DNA from: Actinomycetota bacterium
GTDB taxonomy: Bacteria > Actinomycetota > Acidimicrobiia > Acidimicrobiales > CADCSY01
NCBI GenBank assembly: GCA_019348335.1
Contig: JAHWJR010000133.1
Location: 1 to 5,542, forward strand
DNA: 5,542 bases
Reading direction: 5' to 3'
Shown piece after piece: positions 1 through 5,434 of this stretch; position 1 is the first letter of the stretch; every line of letters starts with the position of its first letter. The translations under genes and the position numbers were made by a program. Under the pieces are notes generated by a model. The model made no database searches, was not told the DNA's origin, and saw nothing but the letters and a program-made list of their open reading frames with translations.

Positions 1-2
1 AC

Positions 3-506
3 GGCGACCCCGCCGGCACCGCCGTGCTGCTGGTGGGCCGGGGCTCCACCGATCCCGACGCCAACTCCGACCTGGCCAAGGCCGCCCGGCTGCTGGCCGA
101 GGGCCGGGGCCTGGGCGGCGTGGAGCCCGCCTTCGTGTCGCTGGCTTCGCCGTCGGTTCCCGAGGGGCTGGAGCGCTGCCGGCGGCTCGGCGCCCGCCGG
201 GTCCTGGTGATCCCCTACTTCTTGTTCACCGGCGTCCTCGTCGAGCGCATCGCTGCCCAGGCGGCGGCGTGGGCCGGCGAGCACCCGGAGGTCGACGTCC
301 GCACCGGGCCCCACCTCGGGGCCGACCCCCGCGTGGCCCGGCTCGTGGTCGAGCGCTTCGACCAGGCCGTGGCCGGCACGTCGGTCACGCCCTGCGACGG
401 CTGCGTCTACCGCGTGGCCCTCCCCGGCCACGAGGCCGAGGTGGGGCGCCCGCTGGCGCTCGGCGCTCATCACCATGCCCACCACAACCACCCTTCCCCT
501 GCCTAG
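3..506 (+). CDS. cbiX: Sirohydrochlorin cobaltochelatase CbiX, C-terminal part (5' end outside window)
   Basis: Partial gene: the frame is open to the left edge, and the GTG at 24 is probably an internal valine, not the start. CbiX-type chelatases insert Co2+ into sirohydrochlorin in the early-cobalt (anaerobic) route to cobalamin, in the cytoplasm. What is visible is the second chelatase domain of a long-form CbiX: the GRGS motif (bases 36-47) followed by a DPDANSDL stretch, PYFLFTGVLVERI (from 213), PHLGADPRV, and a late CDGCVYR (from 393) whose two cysteines match the Cx2C seen in long CbiX proteins. The protein ends in a His cluster, HHHAHHNH (468-491), a likely metal-binding tail. The N-terminal domain must lie upstream. 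The stop codon TAG overlaps the ribosome binding site of cbtB, and cbtB and cbtA follow at once, so the three genes are probably one transcript tied to cobalt supply. The family call is firm. The choice of sirohydrochlorin rather than a related tetrapyrrole is inferred from the neighbours. Confidence 0.9.
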   Translation, partial: GDPAGTAVLLVGRGSTDPDANSDLAKAARLLAEGRGLGGVEPAFVSLASPSVPEGLERCRRLGARRVLVIPYFLFTGVLVERIAAQAAAWAGEHPEVDVRTGPHLGADPRVARLVVERFDQAVAGTSVTPCDGCVYRVALPGHEAEVGRPLALGAHHHAHHNHPSPA

Positions 507-510
507 GAGG
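505..510 (+). promoter_or_regulatory. Strong Shine-Dalgarno site for cbtB
   Basis: AGGAGG begins inside the TAG stop of cbiX and ends six bases before the ATG at 517. It is the best ribosome binding site in the window. It selects 517 as the cbtB start over an in-frame ATG at 475, which would lie inside the cbiX His tail and would add 14 residues atypical of the family. The arrangement suggests that ribosomes ending on cbiX can reinitiate on cbtB. Confidence 0.8.
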
Positions 511-516
511 CATCCC

Positions 517-702
517 ATGGAACCCACCCCCGCCATCGCACCCCGCACCGTGCCCCTGTGGGCGTGGTTGGTGGCCGCCCTGGCCCTGGCGCTCGTCTAC
601 CTGCTGGCCGCCGACAACGGCCTGGTCCTGGGACGGGCCGCCGGCGTGGTCCACGAGCTGTTCCACGACGCCCGCCACTTCGCCGGCGTGCCGTGCCACT
701 GA
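517..702 (+). CDS. cbtB: Predicted cobalt transporter subunit CbtB
   Basis: A 61-residue protein, the usual size for the CbtB family. A short polar N-terminus is followed by one hydrophobic helix (about residues 12-32). The C-terminal tail has the family signature HELFHDARHFAGVPCH (residues 46-61), with His46, His50, His54, Cys60 and His61 as likely metal ligands. CbtB is known from comparative genomics as the small partner of the membrane protein CbtA. The pair is predicted to import cobalt for B12 synthesis and is often under cobalamin-riboswitch control. No riboswitch is visible here because the operon start lies left of the window. The gene sits 10 bases after cbiX, with a strong AGGAGG site, and 22 bases before cbtA. 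Family assignment is secure from the signature; transport function rests on family prediction, not on this sequence. Confidence 0.92.
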   Translation: MEPTPAIAPRTVPLWAWLVAALALALVYLLAADNGLVLGRAAGVVHELFHDARHFAGVPCH

Positions 703-724
703 CCCCCACCCGAACGGCGGCGCC

Positions 725-1495
725 GTGAGCCTGGGCCGCTGCCTGCGGCGGGGCGTGGCCGCCGGGGCGGCGGGCGGCGTGGCCCTGGCCCTGGCCCTGG
801 CCGTGCTCGGCGGGGCAGCCATCTCCGAGGCCGTCGAGCTGGAGGAGGCCGGCGGTGGCGGAGGGGGCCCCTTCAGCCGGGGGGTGCAGCAGGTGGCCGG
901 CGTGGTGGGCGCCGTGGCGCTGGGCGTGGCCGTCGGCGTGGTGTTCGCCGTGGTGTTCGCCGCCGCCCGGCACCGGCTTCCCGGGAGGGACGACTGGCGC
1001 CGCTCGCTGTGGCTGGCGGCTGCCGCCTTTGCTGCCGGGCATCTGGTGCCGGCGCTGAAGTACCCACCCAACCCGCCGGGAGTGGGCGATCCGGCGACGG
1101 TGGGCCGGCGCACGGCGCTGTACGTGCTGCTGATCGCCTTCTCGGTGGTCGCCACCGTCGGTGCGGCCCGCCTCAACAACTGGCTGGCGGCGAGAGGGAC
1201 GGCGGCGGCACCGCGGCACCTCCTTGCCGTGGGGGCGTGGCTGGCGCTGGTCGCCGTGGCCCTGGCCGGCTTCCCGCCGCCGCCGGATCCGGTGGAGGCG
1301 CCGGCCACCCTGGTGTGGAACTTCCGCCTCACGGTGGTGGGGGGCTGGCTGGGGCTGTGGGCGGTGACCGGGGCGGTGTTCGGCTGGCTGTCGCTGTCGC
1401 CGGCGGAGCGCACGGGGCGGGAGGACGCCGACAGCGCCGACACCGCCGGCACCGCCGCCGAGGAGGCCGGCGGCACCTCGTCCCGTTCGGACTAG
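725..1495 (+). CDS. cbtA: Predicted cobalt transporter CbtA (multi-pass membrane protein)
   Basis: A 256-residue integral membrane protein with about five or six hydrophobic segments (roughly 10-33, 55-80, 94-112, 130-148, 164-182, 203-223). The family signature is the loop after the third segment, KYPPNPPGVGDP (residues 112-123), followed by GRRTALY. A second conserved patch, WNFR (198-201), precedes the last helix. CbtA works with CbtB as a predicted cobalt permease. The start is placed at GTG 725, 22 bases after the cbtB stop, because the first helix follows directly. The upstream ribosome site is weak and the frame is open further left, so the start is less certain than the rest. Two low-complexity parts are probably flexible: a six-glycine loop (residues 43-48) between helices 1 and 2, and a hydrophilic Ala/Thr/Ser/Asp/Glu tail from about residue 226. 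The stop faces the cobC stop, 15 bases away on the other strand. Confidence 0.9.
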   Translation: MSLGRCLRRGVAAGAAGGVALALALAVLGGAAISEAVELEEAGGGGGGPFSRGVQQVAGVVGAVALGVAVGVVFAVVFAAARHRLPGRDDWRRSLWLAAAAFAAGHLVPALKYPPNPPGVGDPATVGRRTALYVLLIAFSVVATVGAARLNNWLAARGTAAAPRHLLAVGAWLALVAVALAGFPPPPDPVEAPATLVWNFRLTVVGGWLGLWAVTGAVFGWLSLSPAERTGREDADSADTAGTAAEEAGGTSSRSD

Positions 1496-1510
1496 CGCCG
1501 GCGCCGCCCG

Positions 1511-2419
1511 TCAGGCGGTCGCCGCCAGCGCCCGGGCCAGCCGCTCGAGCCCGGCGGGGCCGGGCACGGCGATCCGGGCCGACCCGGCGAGCCCGAACGA
1601 GGTGGCGTCGCGCACCAGCACGCCGCAGGGGGCCAGGCGCTCCCGGAGCCCGTCGGCCCCGTCGACCAGCACCCAGGGGGCGTCGGAGGGACGGGGACGC
1701 AGGCCGGCGCCGGCCAGCAGCCCGACCAGCTCTTCGCGCAGGGCGGCGATCCCCCGGGCCCAGCCGGCCAGGTCGGCCCGCTCGAGCAGGCGGGGCAGCA
1801 GGGCCAGGGCCAGGCCGTTGACCGCCCACGCCGGCTGGCGCCGGCGGAGGCGCTCGATCACGTCCCCGTCGGCCAGCACGTAGCCGAGCCGCAGGCCGGG
1901 ACAGGCGAACACCTTGGTGAGCGAGCCCACCACCACGGCGCCCTCGTCACCCCGGGTCCAGCGGCCGGTGGCGAGGGGGTAGAACGCCTCGTCCCACACC
2001 CCCGCCCGCTCGCCGGCGCCGGCCAGCAGCCCGGTGGGGTTGTGGGGGTTCGACCGCCAGCGGGGGGCGCCGGAGTCGACCATGGCCAGGTGCCGGCGGT
2101 ACAGCGAGAACTCAGGGTCGTCCACCCGGCCCCGGCCCTGGTCGGCAGCCACCAGGGCGATGGCCTCGGCCCCGCCGTTGGTGAGCAGCACCCGGCCGGG
2201 TTCGACGCCCACCGCCTCGGCCAGGGCGGCGCTGGCTCGGGCCGGGTCGGGATAGCGCCGCAGGCTGTCGAGGGCATCGGCGGCCAGGGCAGCCACGTCG
2301 GGGGCCAGGGGGTTGAGGCTCAGCGACAGGTCGAGCACGGCGGCGACGTCCATCCCGAGGGCGGCGGCCAGGCGGGGCCCGTCACCGCCGTGGGGTGACG
2401 GCGGCGGGATCACCGCCAT
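1511..2419 (-). CDS. cobC: Threonine-phosphate decarboxylase-like PLP enzyme (CobC; Salmonella CobD)
   Basis: A 302-residue fold-type I PLP enzyme of the histidinol-phosphate aminotransferase superfamily, in the branch that decarboxylates L-threonine O-3-phosphate to (R)-1-amino-2-propanol phosphate, the linker that CbiB attaches. Visible motifs in order: HGGD (10-13), LSLSLNPLAP (31-40), the phosphate-binding NGGAEAI (81-87), SNPHNPTG (123-130), DEAF (143-146; Asp143 should contact the PLP pyridine nitrogen), SLTK with the Schiff-base Lys169, GLRLGY with Arg177, and RIAV with the substrate-binding Arg282. It is shorter than the roughly 360 residues of characterised relatives. Only about 20 residues separate PEFSLYRR from SNPHNPTG, where relatives have about 45-50. 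The ATG at 2419 overlaps the end of cbiB by 10 bases. The frame stays open far upstream, but that stretch is a shadow of cbiB. An aminotransferase role is possible from sequence alone; the operon supports the decarboxylase. Confidence 0.87.
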   Translation of the reverse strand: MAVIPPPSPHGGDGPRLAAALGMDVAAVLDLSLSLNPLAPDVAALAADALDSLRRYPDPARASAALAEAVGVEPGRVLLTNGGAEAIALVAADQGRGRVDDPEFSLYRRHLAMVDSGAPRWRSNPHNPTGLLAGAGERAGVWDEAFYPLATGRWTRGDEGAVVVGSLTKVFACPGLRLGYVLADGDVIERLRRRQPAWAVNGLALALLPRLLERADLAGWARGIAALREELVGLLAGAGLRPRPSDAPWVLVDGADGLRERLAPCGVLVRDATSFGLAGSARIAVPGPAGLERLARALAATA

Positions 2420-3321
2420 CGGCCCCCCACCACCGCCCCGCCGGCCAGGGTGGCGGCCAGCAGCGCGCCCACGTCGGCCGACAGCCGGACGGCGCGGCCG
2501 ATGTCGGCGGCGGCGGCGGCCGGCCCGGTGCCCACCGACGGTCGCCGCTCGGTGCGCCCGCCATAGCAGTTGGTGCCGCCCAGGCGGACCCCGAGGGCGG
2601 CGGCGAAGGCGGCCTCGGCCACACCGGCGTTGGGTGAGGGGTGGGCCGGCGCCTCGTGGCGCACCGCTCTCCACACCGCGCCGGCGGCGCTCGGGCGGGC
2701 GGCGGCCACCAGCACGGCGGTGGCCCGGGCGGGGGCCCACCCGGCCAGGTCGTCGAGGCGGGCGCTGGCCCAGCCGTAGCGGCGGTAGCGGTCGCTGCGG
2801 TGGCCGACCATGGCGTCGAGGGTGTTGACCGCCCGGTAGCCCAGGGCGCCGGGGGCGCCGGCCACCGCCCCCCACAGCACGGGGGCCACCACGGCGTCGA
2901 CCGTGTTGTCGGCCAGCGACTCGACCACGGCCCGGGCCACCTCGCCGGCGTCCAGCCCGTCGGGCTCGCGCCCGACCAGGCCGGGCAGCAGCCGGCGGGC
3001 GGCCTCGAGGTCGCCGGCGTCGAGGGCGGTGGCCACGGTGGTGGCGGCCTCGGCCAGGGCCCGTCCGGCCACGGCCACGTAGGTGGCCACCGCCGTGGAG
3101 CCGATCGCCCGGCCGGCGCCCAGGCCCAGCCCCAGACCGACCACGGCGTGGACCGCGCCTCGTGCCCGGCAGTCGGCGTACAGCCGGGCCTCGACCGCCC
3201 GCATGGCCGTCCCGAACGCCGAGACCGGGTGGGGACGCAGGGGCGGCTCGCCCAGGGCCCGATCGACGACCACGCCACTGGCGGCGGCGAGCGACCGCAG
3301 CGCCAGGGGGCGCACGCTCAC
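2410..3321 (-). CDS. cbiB: Adenosylcobinamide-phosphate synthase CbiB (CobD in actinobacterial naming)
   Basis: A 303-residue membrane-associated enzyme that joins adenosylcobyric acid to aminopropanol phosphate, giving adenosylcobinamide phosphate. Family features in order: VVVDRALGEPPLRPHPVSAFG near the N-terminus (17-37; D, GEP and HPV are the hallmark residues), ESLADNTVDAVVAPV (134-148), NTLDAMVGH (166-174), RYGWASARLDDLAGWAPAR (181-199), and SPNAGVAEAAFAAALG with GGTNCYGG (229-254). Length is typical. Hydrophobic stretches lie around 57-85, 141-160, 198-210 and 284-300. The start is taken as GTG 3321, which overlaps the cobS stop as GTGA; a second GTG two codons later (3315) cannot be excluded. 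There is no clear Shine-Dalgarno site, so translation probably depends on ribosomes finishing cobS. The product-forming partner CobC is encoded directly downstream with a 10-base overlap. Confidence 0.93.
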   Translation of the reverse strand: MSVRPLALRSLAAASGVVVDRALGEPPLRPHPVSAFGTAMRAVEARLYADCRARGAVHAVVGLGLGLGAGRAIGSTAVATYVAVAGRALAEAATTVATALDAGDLEAARRLLPGLVGREPDGLDAGEVARAVVESLADNTVDAVVAPVLWGAVAGAPGALGYRAVNTLDAMVGHRSDRYRRYGWASARLDDLAGWAPARATAVLVAAARPSAAGAVWRAVRHEAPAHPSPNAGVAEAAFAAALGVRLGGTNCYGGRTERRPSVGTGPAAAAADIGRAVRLSADVGALLAATLAGGAVVGGRWR

Positions 3322-4022
3322 CAGCGGGCGGCGGCCACGACCAGGCCCGCCGTCTCGGCCACCATCCCGGCGGCGCCGAGCACGTCGCCGGTGAAGCCGC
3401 CCAGCCGGCGCCGGCCCAGCGCCAGCACGCCGGCGGCCGCCGCCAACGAAGCCACCAGCGCGGCCACGCCGGCGAGCCCGTGGCCGCCCACCACCAGCAC
3501 CAGGGCCAAGATGCACCCGCCGGCGGCCAGACCCGCCGCCCGCCCGCCCAGGAACGGTGTGGCCAGGCCCGAGAGGCGGGCGTAGTCGAGGGCGCGGGCG
3601 CCCACGGCCATGGCCGTGCGTGAGGCGCACCACAGGCCGGCGAGCAGCAGGGGCGCCGGCGCCAGGGCGGCCACGGCGACCAGGCGGGCCAGCAGCACCG
3701 AGACCACGGCGCCGAGGGCGAAGGCACCGGTGTCGACGTCGGCCATCACCGCCAGCCGGCGCTGGCGGTCGAGGTGGGGGGCGAGCAGCCCGTCGGCGCT
3801 GTCGGCCAGGCCGTCGAGGTGCAGCATCCCGGTCAGGGCCAGGTCGACGACGACCACCACGGCGGCGGCGACCAGCGGGGGCCACACCAGCGCCGCCGCC
3901 CACCACGCCATCCCCACCACCAGGCCGAGCGCCGCTCCCACCACCGGGAACCACGGGAGGGCGCCGGCGCTGGGGGTGGCCGGCCCTCCCAGCGGGGTCA
4001 GGAAGCTCAGGGCGGCGCGCAT
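3318..4022 (-). CDS. cobS: Adenosylcobinamide-GDP ribazoletransferase (cobalamin synthase) CobS
   Basis: A 234-residue polytopic membrane protein that condenses adenosylcobinamide-GDP with alpha-ribazole or its phosphate, the last assembly step of adenosylcobalamin. Family motifs in order: FLTPLG (7-12), WFPVVGAALG (24-33), GMLHLDGLADSADGLL (65-80; its aspartates are the expected Mg2+ ligands), VMADVDTGAFA (92-102), a SRTAMAVG patch (134-141), and GGFTGDVLGAAG (208-219). Hydrophobic helices fill about 28-64, 100-130, 163-200 and 214-232. Length is slightly short of the usual 240-260 but all motifs are present. The ATG at 4022 shares one base with the cobU stop (TGATG), and a GAGG sits four bases upstream. 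The gene after it begins on its own stop (GTGA). CobT, which supplies the activated lower-ligand base, is not in the window. Confidence 0.94.
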   Translation of the reverse strand: MRAALSFLTPLGGPATPSAGALPWFPVVGAALGLVVGMAWWAAALVWPPLVAAAVVVVVDLALTGMLHLDGLADSADGLLAPHLDRQRRLAVMADVDTGAFALGAVVSVLLARLVAVAALAPAPLLLAGLWCASRTAMAVGARALDYARLSGLATPFLGGRAAGLAAGGCILALVLVVGGHGLAGVAALVASLAAAAGVLALGRRRLGGFTGDVLGAAGMVAETAGLVVAAARW

Positions 4023-4525
4023 CAGGCCTCGGGTACGGGCGCCAGGGGCAGCGCCCGCCCGGCCACCACGAGCAGGACCTCGTCGGCCACGGCCGCCACC
4101 GCCTGGTTGAGCTCGCCCAGCACGTCGCGGAAGCGCCGGCCCACCTCCGTGGCCGGGTGCACCCCGAGGCCCACCTCGTCGGAGACCACCACGGCGTCGC
4201 CGGCCCGCTCGACCAGGGCGGCGCACAGGCCGCCGGCGTCGACGGCCAGGTCGGGCGACGCCGCCACCCAGGTCCCGAGGGCGTCGACGAGCACGGTGCC
4301 CGAGATGTCCCGCAGCACGGCGGGGAGATCGGCTCCGGCCTCCCGCGTGGTCCACGCCGGCGGGCGCCGGAGCCGGTGGGCGGCGATGCGGGCGGCCAGG
4401 TCGGTGTCGCCGGGGTCGGCCACGGCGGTGGCCACGTAGGTGACGGGATCTCCCCGGCGGCCGGCCAGACGCTCGGCCACCGCCGACTTCCCCGAGCGGG
4501 TGCCGCCCAGCACCAGGGTGATCAT
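4022..4525 (-). CDS. cobU: Adenosylcobinamide kinase / adenosylcobinamide-phosphate guanylyltransferase CobU
   Basis: A 167-residue cytoplasmic P-loop enzyme. In the family it phosphorylates adenosylcobinamide and then transfers GMP to adenosylcobinamide phosphate, making the substrate of CobS. The sequence shows the Walker A loop GGTRSGKS (7-14), AARIAAHR (44-51) with His50 aligned to the guanylylated histidine (His46) of Salmonella CobU, a VLVDALGTWV strand that corresponds to Walker B, SDEVGLGVHP (the family has S-[ND]-E-V-G-x-G), and FRDVLGELNQAVA. Nothing essential is missing, so both activities look possible. The kinase activity may be dispensable where CbiZ and CbiB provide adenosylcobinamide phosphate. 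The ATG at 4525 overlaps the cbiZ stop by four bases (ATGA). The length is a little shorter than the typical 175-185 residues. Confidence 0.94.
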   Translation of the reverse strand: MITLVLGGTRSGKSAVAERLAGRRGDPVTYVATAVADPGDTDLAARIAAHRLRRPPAWTTREAGADLPAVLRDISGTVLVDALGTWVAASPDLAVDAGGLCAALVERAGDAVVVSDEVGLGVHPATEVGRRFRDVLGELNQAVAAVADEVLLVVAGRALPLAPVPEA

Positions 4526-5172
4526 CCGCCGGCCCGGGCCGCGTCGCGTGCCCCTTCGAGCACGGCGGCGTGCACTGCCCGGGCCAGGCGAGCGCCCCAC
4601 TGCGAGCGGGGCCCGCCGAACAGGGCGGGACGACCCGCATCGGGGCAGGCGATGCAGGCGGCGTCGCTGGCCGTGCCGGTGGCCGGGACCCCGAGCTCCC
4701 ACAGGGCCTGGGCCTTGGCCTCGGTGGCGGTGCCCACGGCGTTGACCAGGGCGGCCTCCGACAGGCACTCGGGGACGAAGACGACGAGGTTGATGGTGCC
4801 CACCACGGGGACGCTGCCCGCCACTTCCGGGGCCGCCGCCCACGTGGGGTGCCCAAGCCCGACGGTGGCGGCCACGCTCACGCCTCCGTCGGCCTCACAG
4901 CGCACCGAGCGCACGTCGGCGGCGGTGAGCATGCCCACGCCCCGACCGGGCAGCCCGCACGACACGCCCAGCTTGCGCAGGTGGTGGTCGGGGTCCCGCC
5001 GGCTGTAGGAGGACGGCACCTGGGCGTTGATCACCCAGCGGCGCAGCCCCAGCCCACCGCCGTGGGGTGCCGAGGCGATGGTGCGCAGCGGTTCGCCGGC
5101 GCGCCACACCAGCACCGGCCACTGTCGCCCCGTCTCCTTGTGGGAGCGGAGCTGCGGATGCAAGACGTCCAC
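4522..5172 (-). CDS. cbiZ: Adenosylcobinamide amidohydrolase CbiZ
   Basis: A 216-residue protein of the CbiZ family, which cleaves the aminopropanol arm off adenosylcobinamide to give adenosylcobyric acid, so scavenged incomplete corrinoids can re-enter the pathway at CbiB. Family features: TIASAPHGGGLG (31-42), WVINAQVP (46-53), GVGMLTAADV (78-87), ATVGLGHPTWA (102-112), GTINLVVFV (125-133), and the best-conserved block TATEAKAQALWELGV (148-162) with TGTASDAACIACP (165-177). GTG 5172 is chosen because an in-frame TGA lies two codons upstream (5178-5176), so no earlier start is possible; a GGGGTGA run ends three bases before it. The GTG at codon 20 would be the next option. It is the first gene after the cobalamin riboswitch and overlaps cobU by ATGA. 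CbiZ is classically archaeal and is found in some bacteria, so acquisition by transfer is possible, but base composition here matches the neighbours. Confidence 0.92.
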   Translation of the reverse strand: MDVLHPQLRSHKETGRQWPVLVWRAGEPLRTIASAPHGGGLGLRRWVINAQVPSSYSRRDPDHHLRKLGVSCGLPGRGVGMLTAADVRSVRCEADGGVSVAATVGLGHPTWAAAPEVAGSVPVVGTINLVVFVPECLSEAALVNAVGTATEAKAQALWELGVPATGTASDAACIACPDAGRPALFGGPRSQWGARLARAVHAAVLEGARDAARAGG

Positions 5173-5175
5173 GCG

Positions 5176-5182
5176 TCACCCC
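5176..5182 (-). promoter_or_regulatory. Probable ribosome binding site of cbiZ
   Basis: Read on the minus strand, GGGGTGA ends three bases before the GTG start of cbiZ; GGTGA matches the 3' half of the extended Shine-Dalgarno consensus. It begins about 12 bases after the last conserved base of the riboswitch, so folding of the riboswitch end could hide it. This is an inference from spacing; I did not find a convincing long anti-Shine-Dalgarno pairing by eye. Confidence 0.5.
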
Positions 5183-5189
5183 ATGCTCG

Positions 5190-5339
5190 GGCAGGCAGGT
5201 CTCCGGACTCCCGGATCACCGCTCGCCCCGGCCTTCCCACCCCGAAGGGTCGTGGCCGTGCTGGGGTTCGCTCCCCGGTCACCGTTGCGGGACAGCCCCG
5301 GACTCCCACCGGGTTCCCTGCGCTGCGGGGGCGATGGTA
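5190..5339 (-). ncRNA. Cobalamin riboswitch controlling cbiZ-cobU-cobS-cbiB-cobC
   Basis: On the minus strand the conserved elements of the adenosylcobalamin-type riboswitch appear in the right order: GGGAACCCGGTGGGAGTCC (from 5318), CTGTCCCGCAACGGT (ending 5281; CCGCAAC is the invariant core), GGCCACGACCC and GGGTGGGAAGGCC (about 5257-5229) closed by a TTCG tetraloop, and the B12 box GAGTCCGGAGACCTGCC (5210-5194). The 5' boundary is approximate because the outer stems are not obvious by eye. Binding of adenosylcobalamin to this element is known to switch the downstream genes off. The start codon of cbiZ is only about 21 bases past the B12 box and no terminator hairpin with a T run lies between, so control is more likely of translation initiation than of termination. 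Confidence 0.95.
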
Positions 5340-5361
5340 GTGCAGCGGGCCAAACGGTCGA
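5334..5361 (-). promoter_or_regulatory. Candidate promoter of the cbiZ operon
   Basis: Reading the minus strand, TCGACC (5361-5356) resembles a -35 box (4 of 6 bases of TTGACA) and TACCAT (5339-5334) fits the loose TAnnnT -10 pattern, with a 16-base spacer. It lies between the hairpin at 5386-5419 and the first conserved riboswitch block at 5318. The predicted transcript start near 5326 would leave only a few bases before that block, which is short for a riboswitch 5' stem, so the real start may be farther upstream. Confidence 0.3.
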
Positions 5362-5385
5362 CGAGTGCGCCGCCGGACCGCCCTG

Positions 5386-5419
5386 CCCGGTGGGCGGCGC
5401 ATCGGCGCCGCCCACCGGG
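5386..5419 (-). terminator. Perfect 15-bp hairpin, probable terminator of the upstream gene
   Basis: The arms at 5386-5400 and 5405-5419 are exact reverse complements around a four-base loop (ATCG on the plus strand). The hairpin begins 15 bases after the stop codon of the partial minus-strand gene at 5435. No T run follows on either strand, so a classical Rho-independent terminator is incomplete; T-poor hairpins of this type are commonly proposed as terminators in high-GC actinobacteria. The position just before the cbiZ promoter region suggests it insulates the B12 operon from read-through. Confidence 0.65.
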
Positions 5420-5434
5420 ACAGAGCTCAGGAGG

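Noticed and set aside
269..724. N-terminal extension of the cbtA frame back through cbtB and cbiX
   Set aside because: The translation is Pro/Arg-rich and overlaps two recognised genes. The membrane protein begins at about 725.
845..872. G-rich tract in cbtA that could be a G-quadruplex or simple repeat
   Set aside because: It encodes the glycine loop between two helices, and the G runs are mostly of two bases. In a genome this GC-rich it is not distinctive.
385..1476. A 363-codon minus-strand open frame opposite cbtB and cbtA
   Set aside because: Ala/Pro/Ser/Arg-rich with no family motif, antisense to genes with clear signatures.
1495..1526. Bidirectional terminator between cbtA and cobC
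   Set aside because: Only short 5-bp stems with no T run on either strand; not enough to call a terminator.
1511..3727. A 738-codon minus-strand open frame containing cobC at its end
   Set aside because: Upstream of 2419 the frame is Arg/Gly/Pro-rich shadow sequence of cbiB and cobS, which have clear family motifs in another frame. It is an effect of high GC, not a fusion protein.
3557..5008. A 483-codon plus-strand open frame opposite cobS, cobU and cbiZ
   Set aside because: Low-complexity Arg/Pro/Gly translation antisense to three well-supported genes; a GC shadow.
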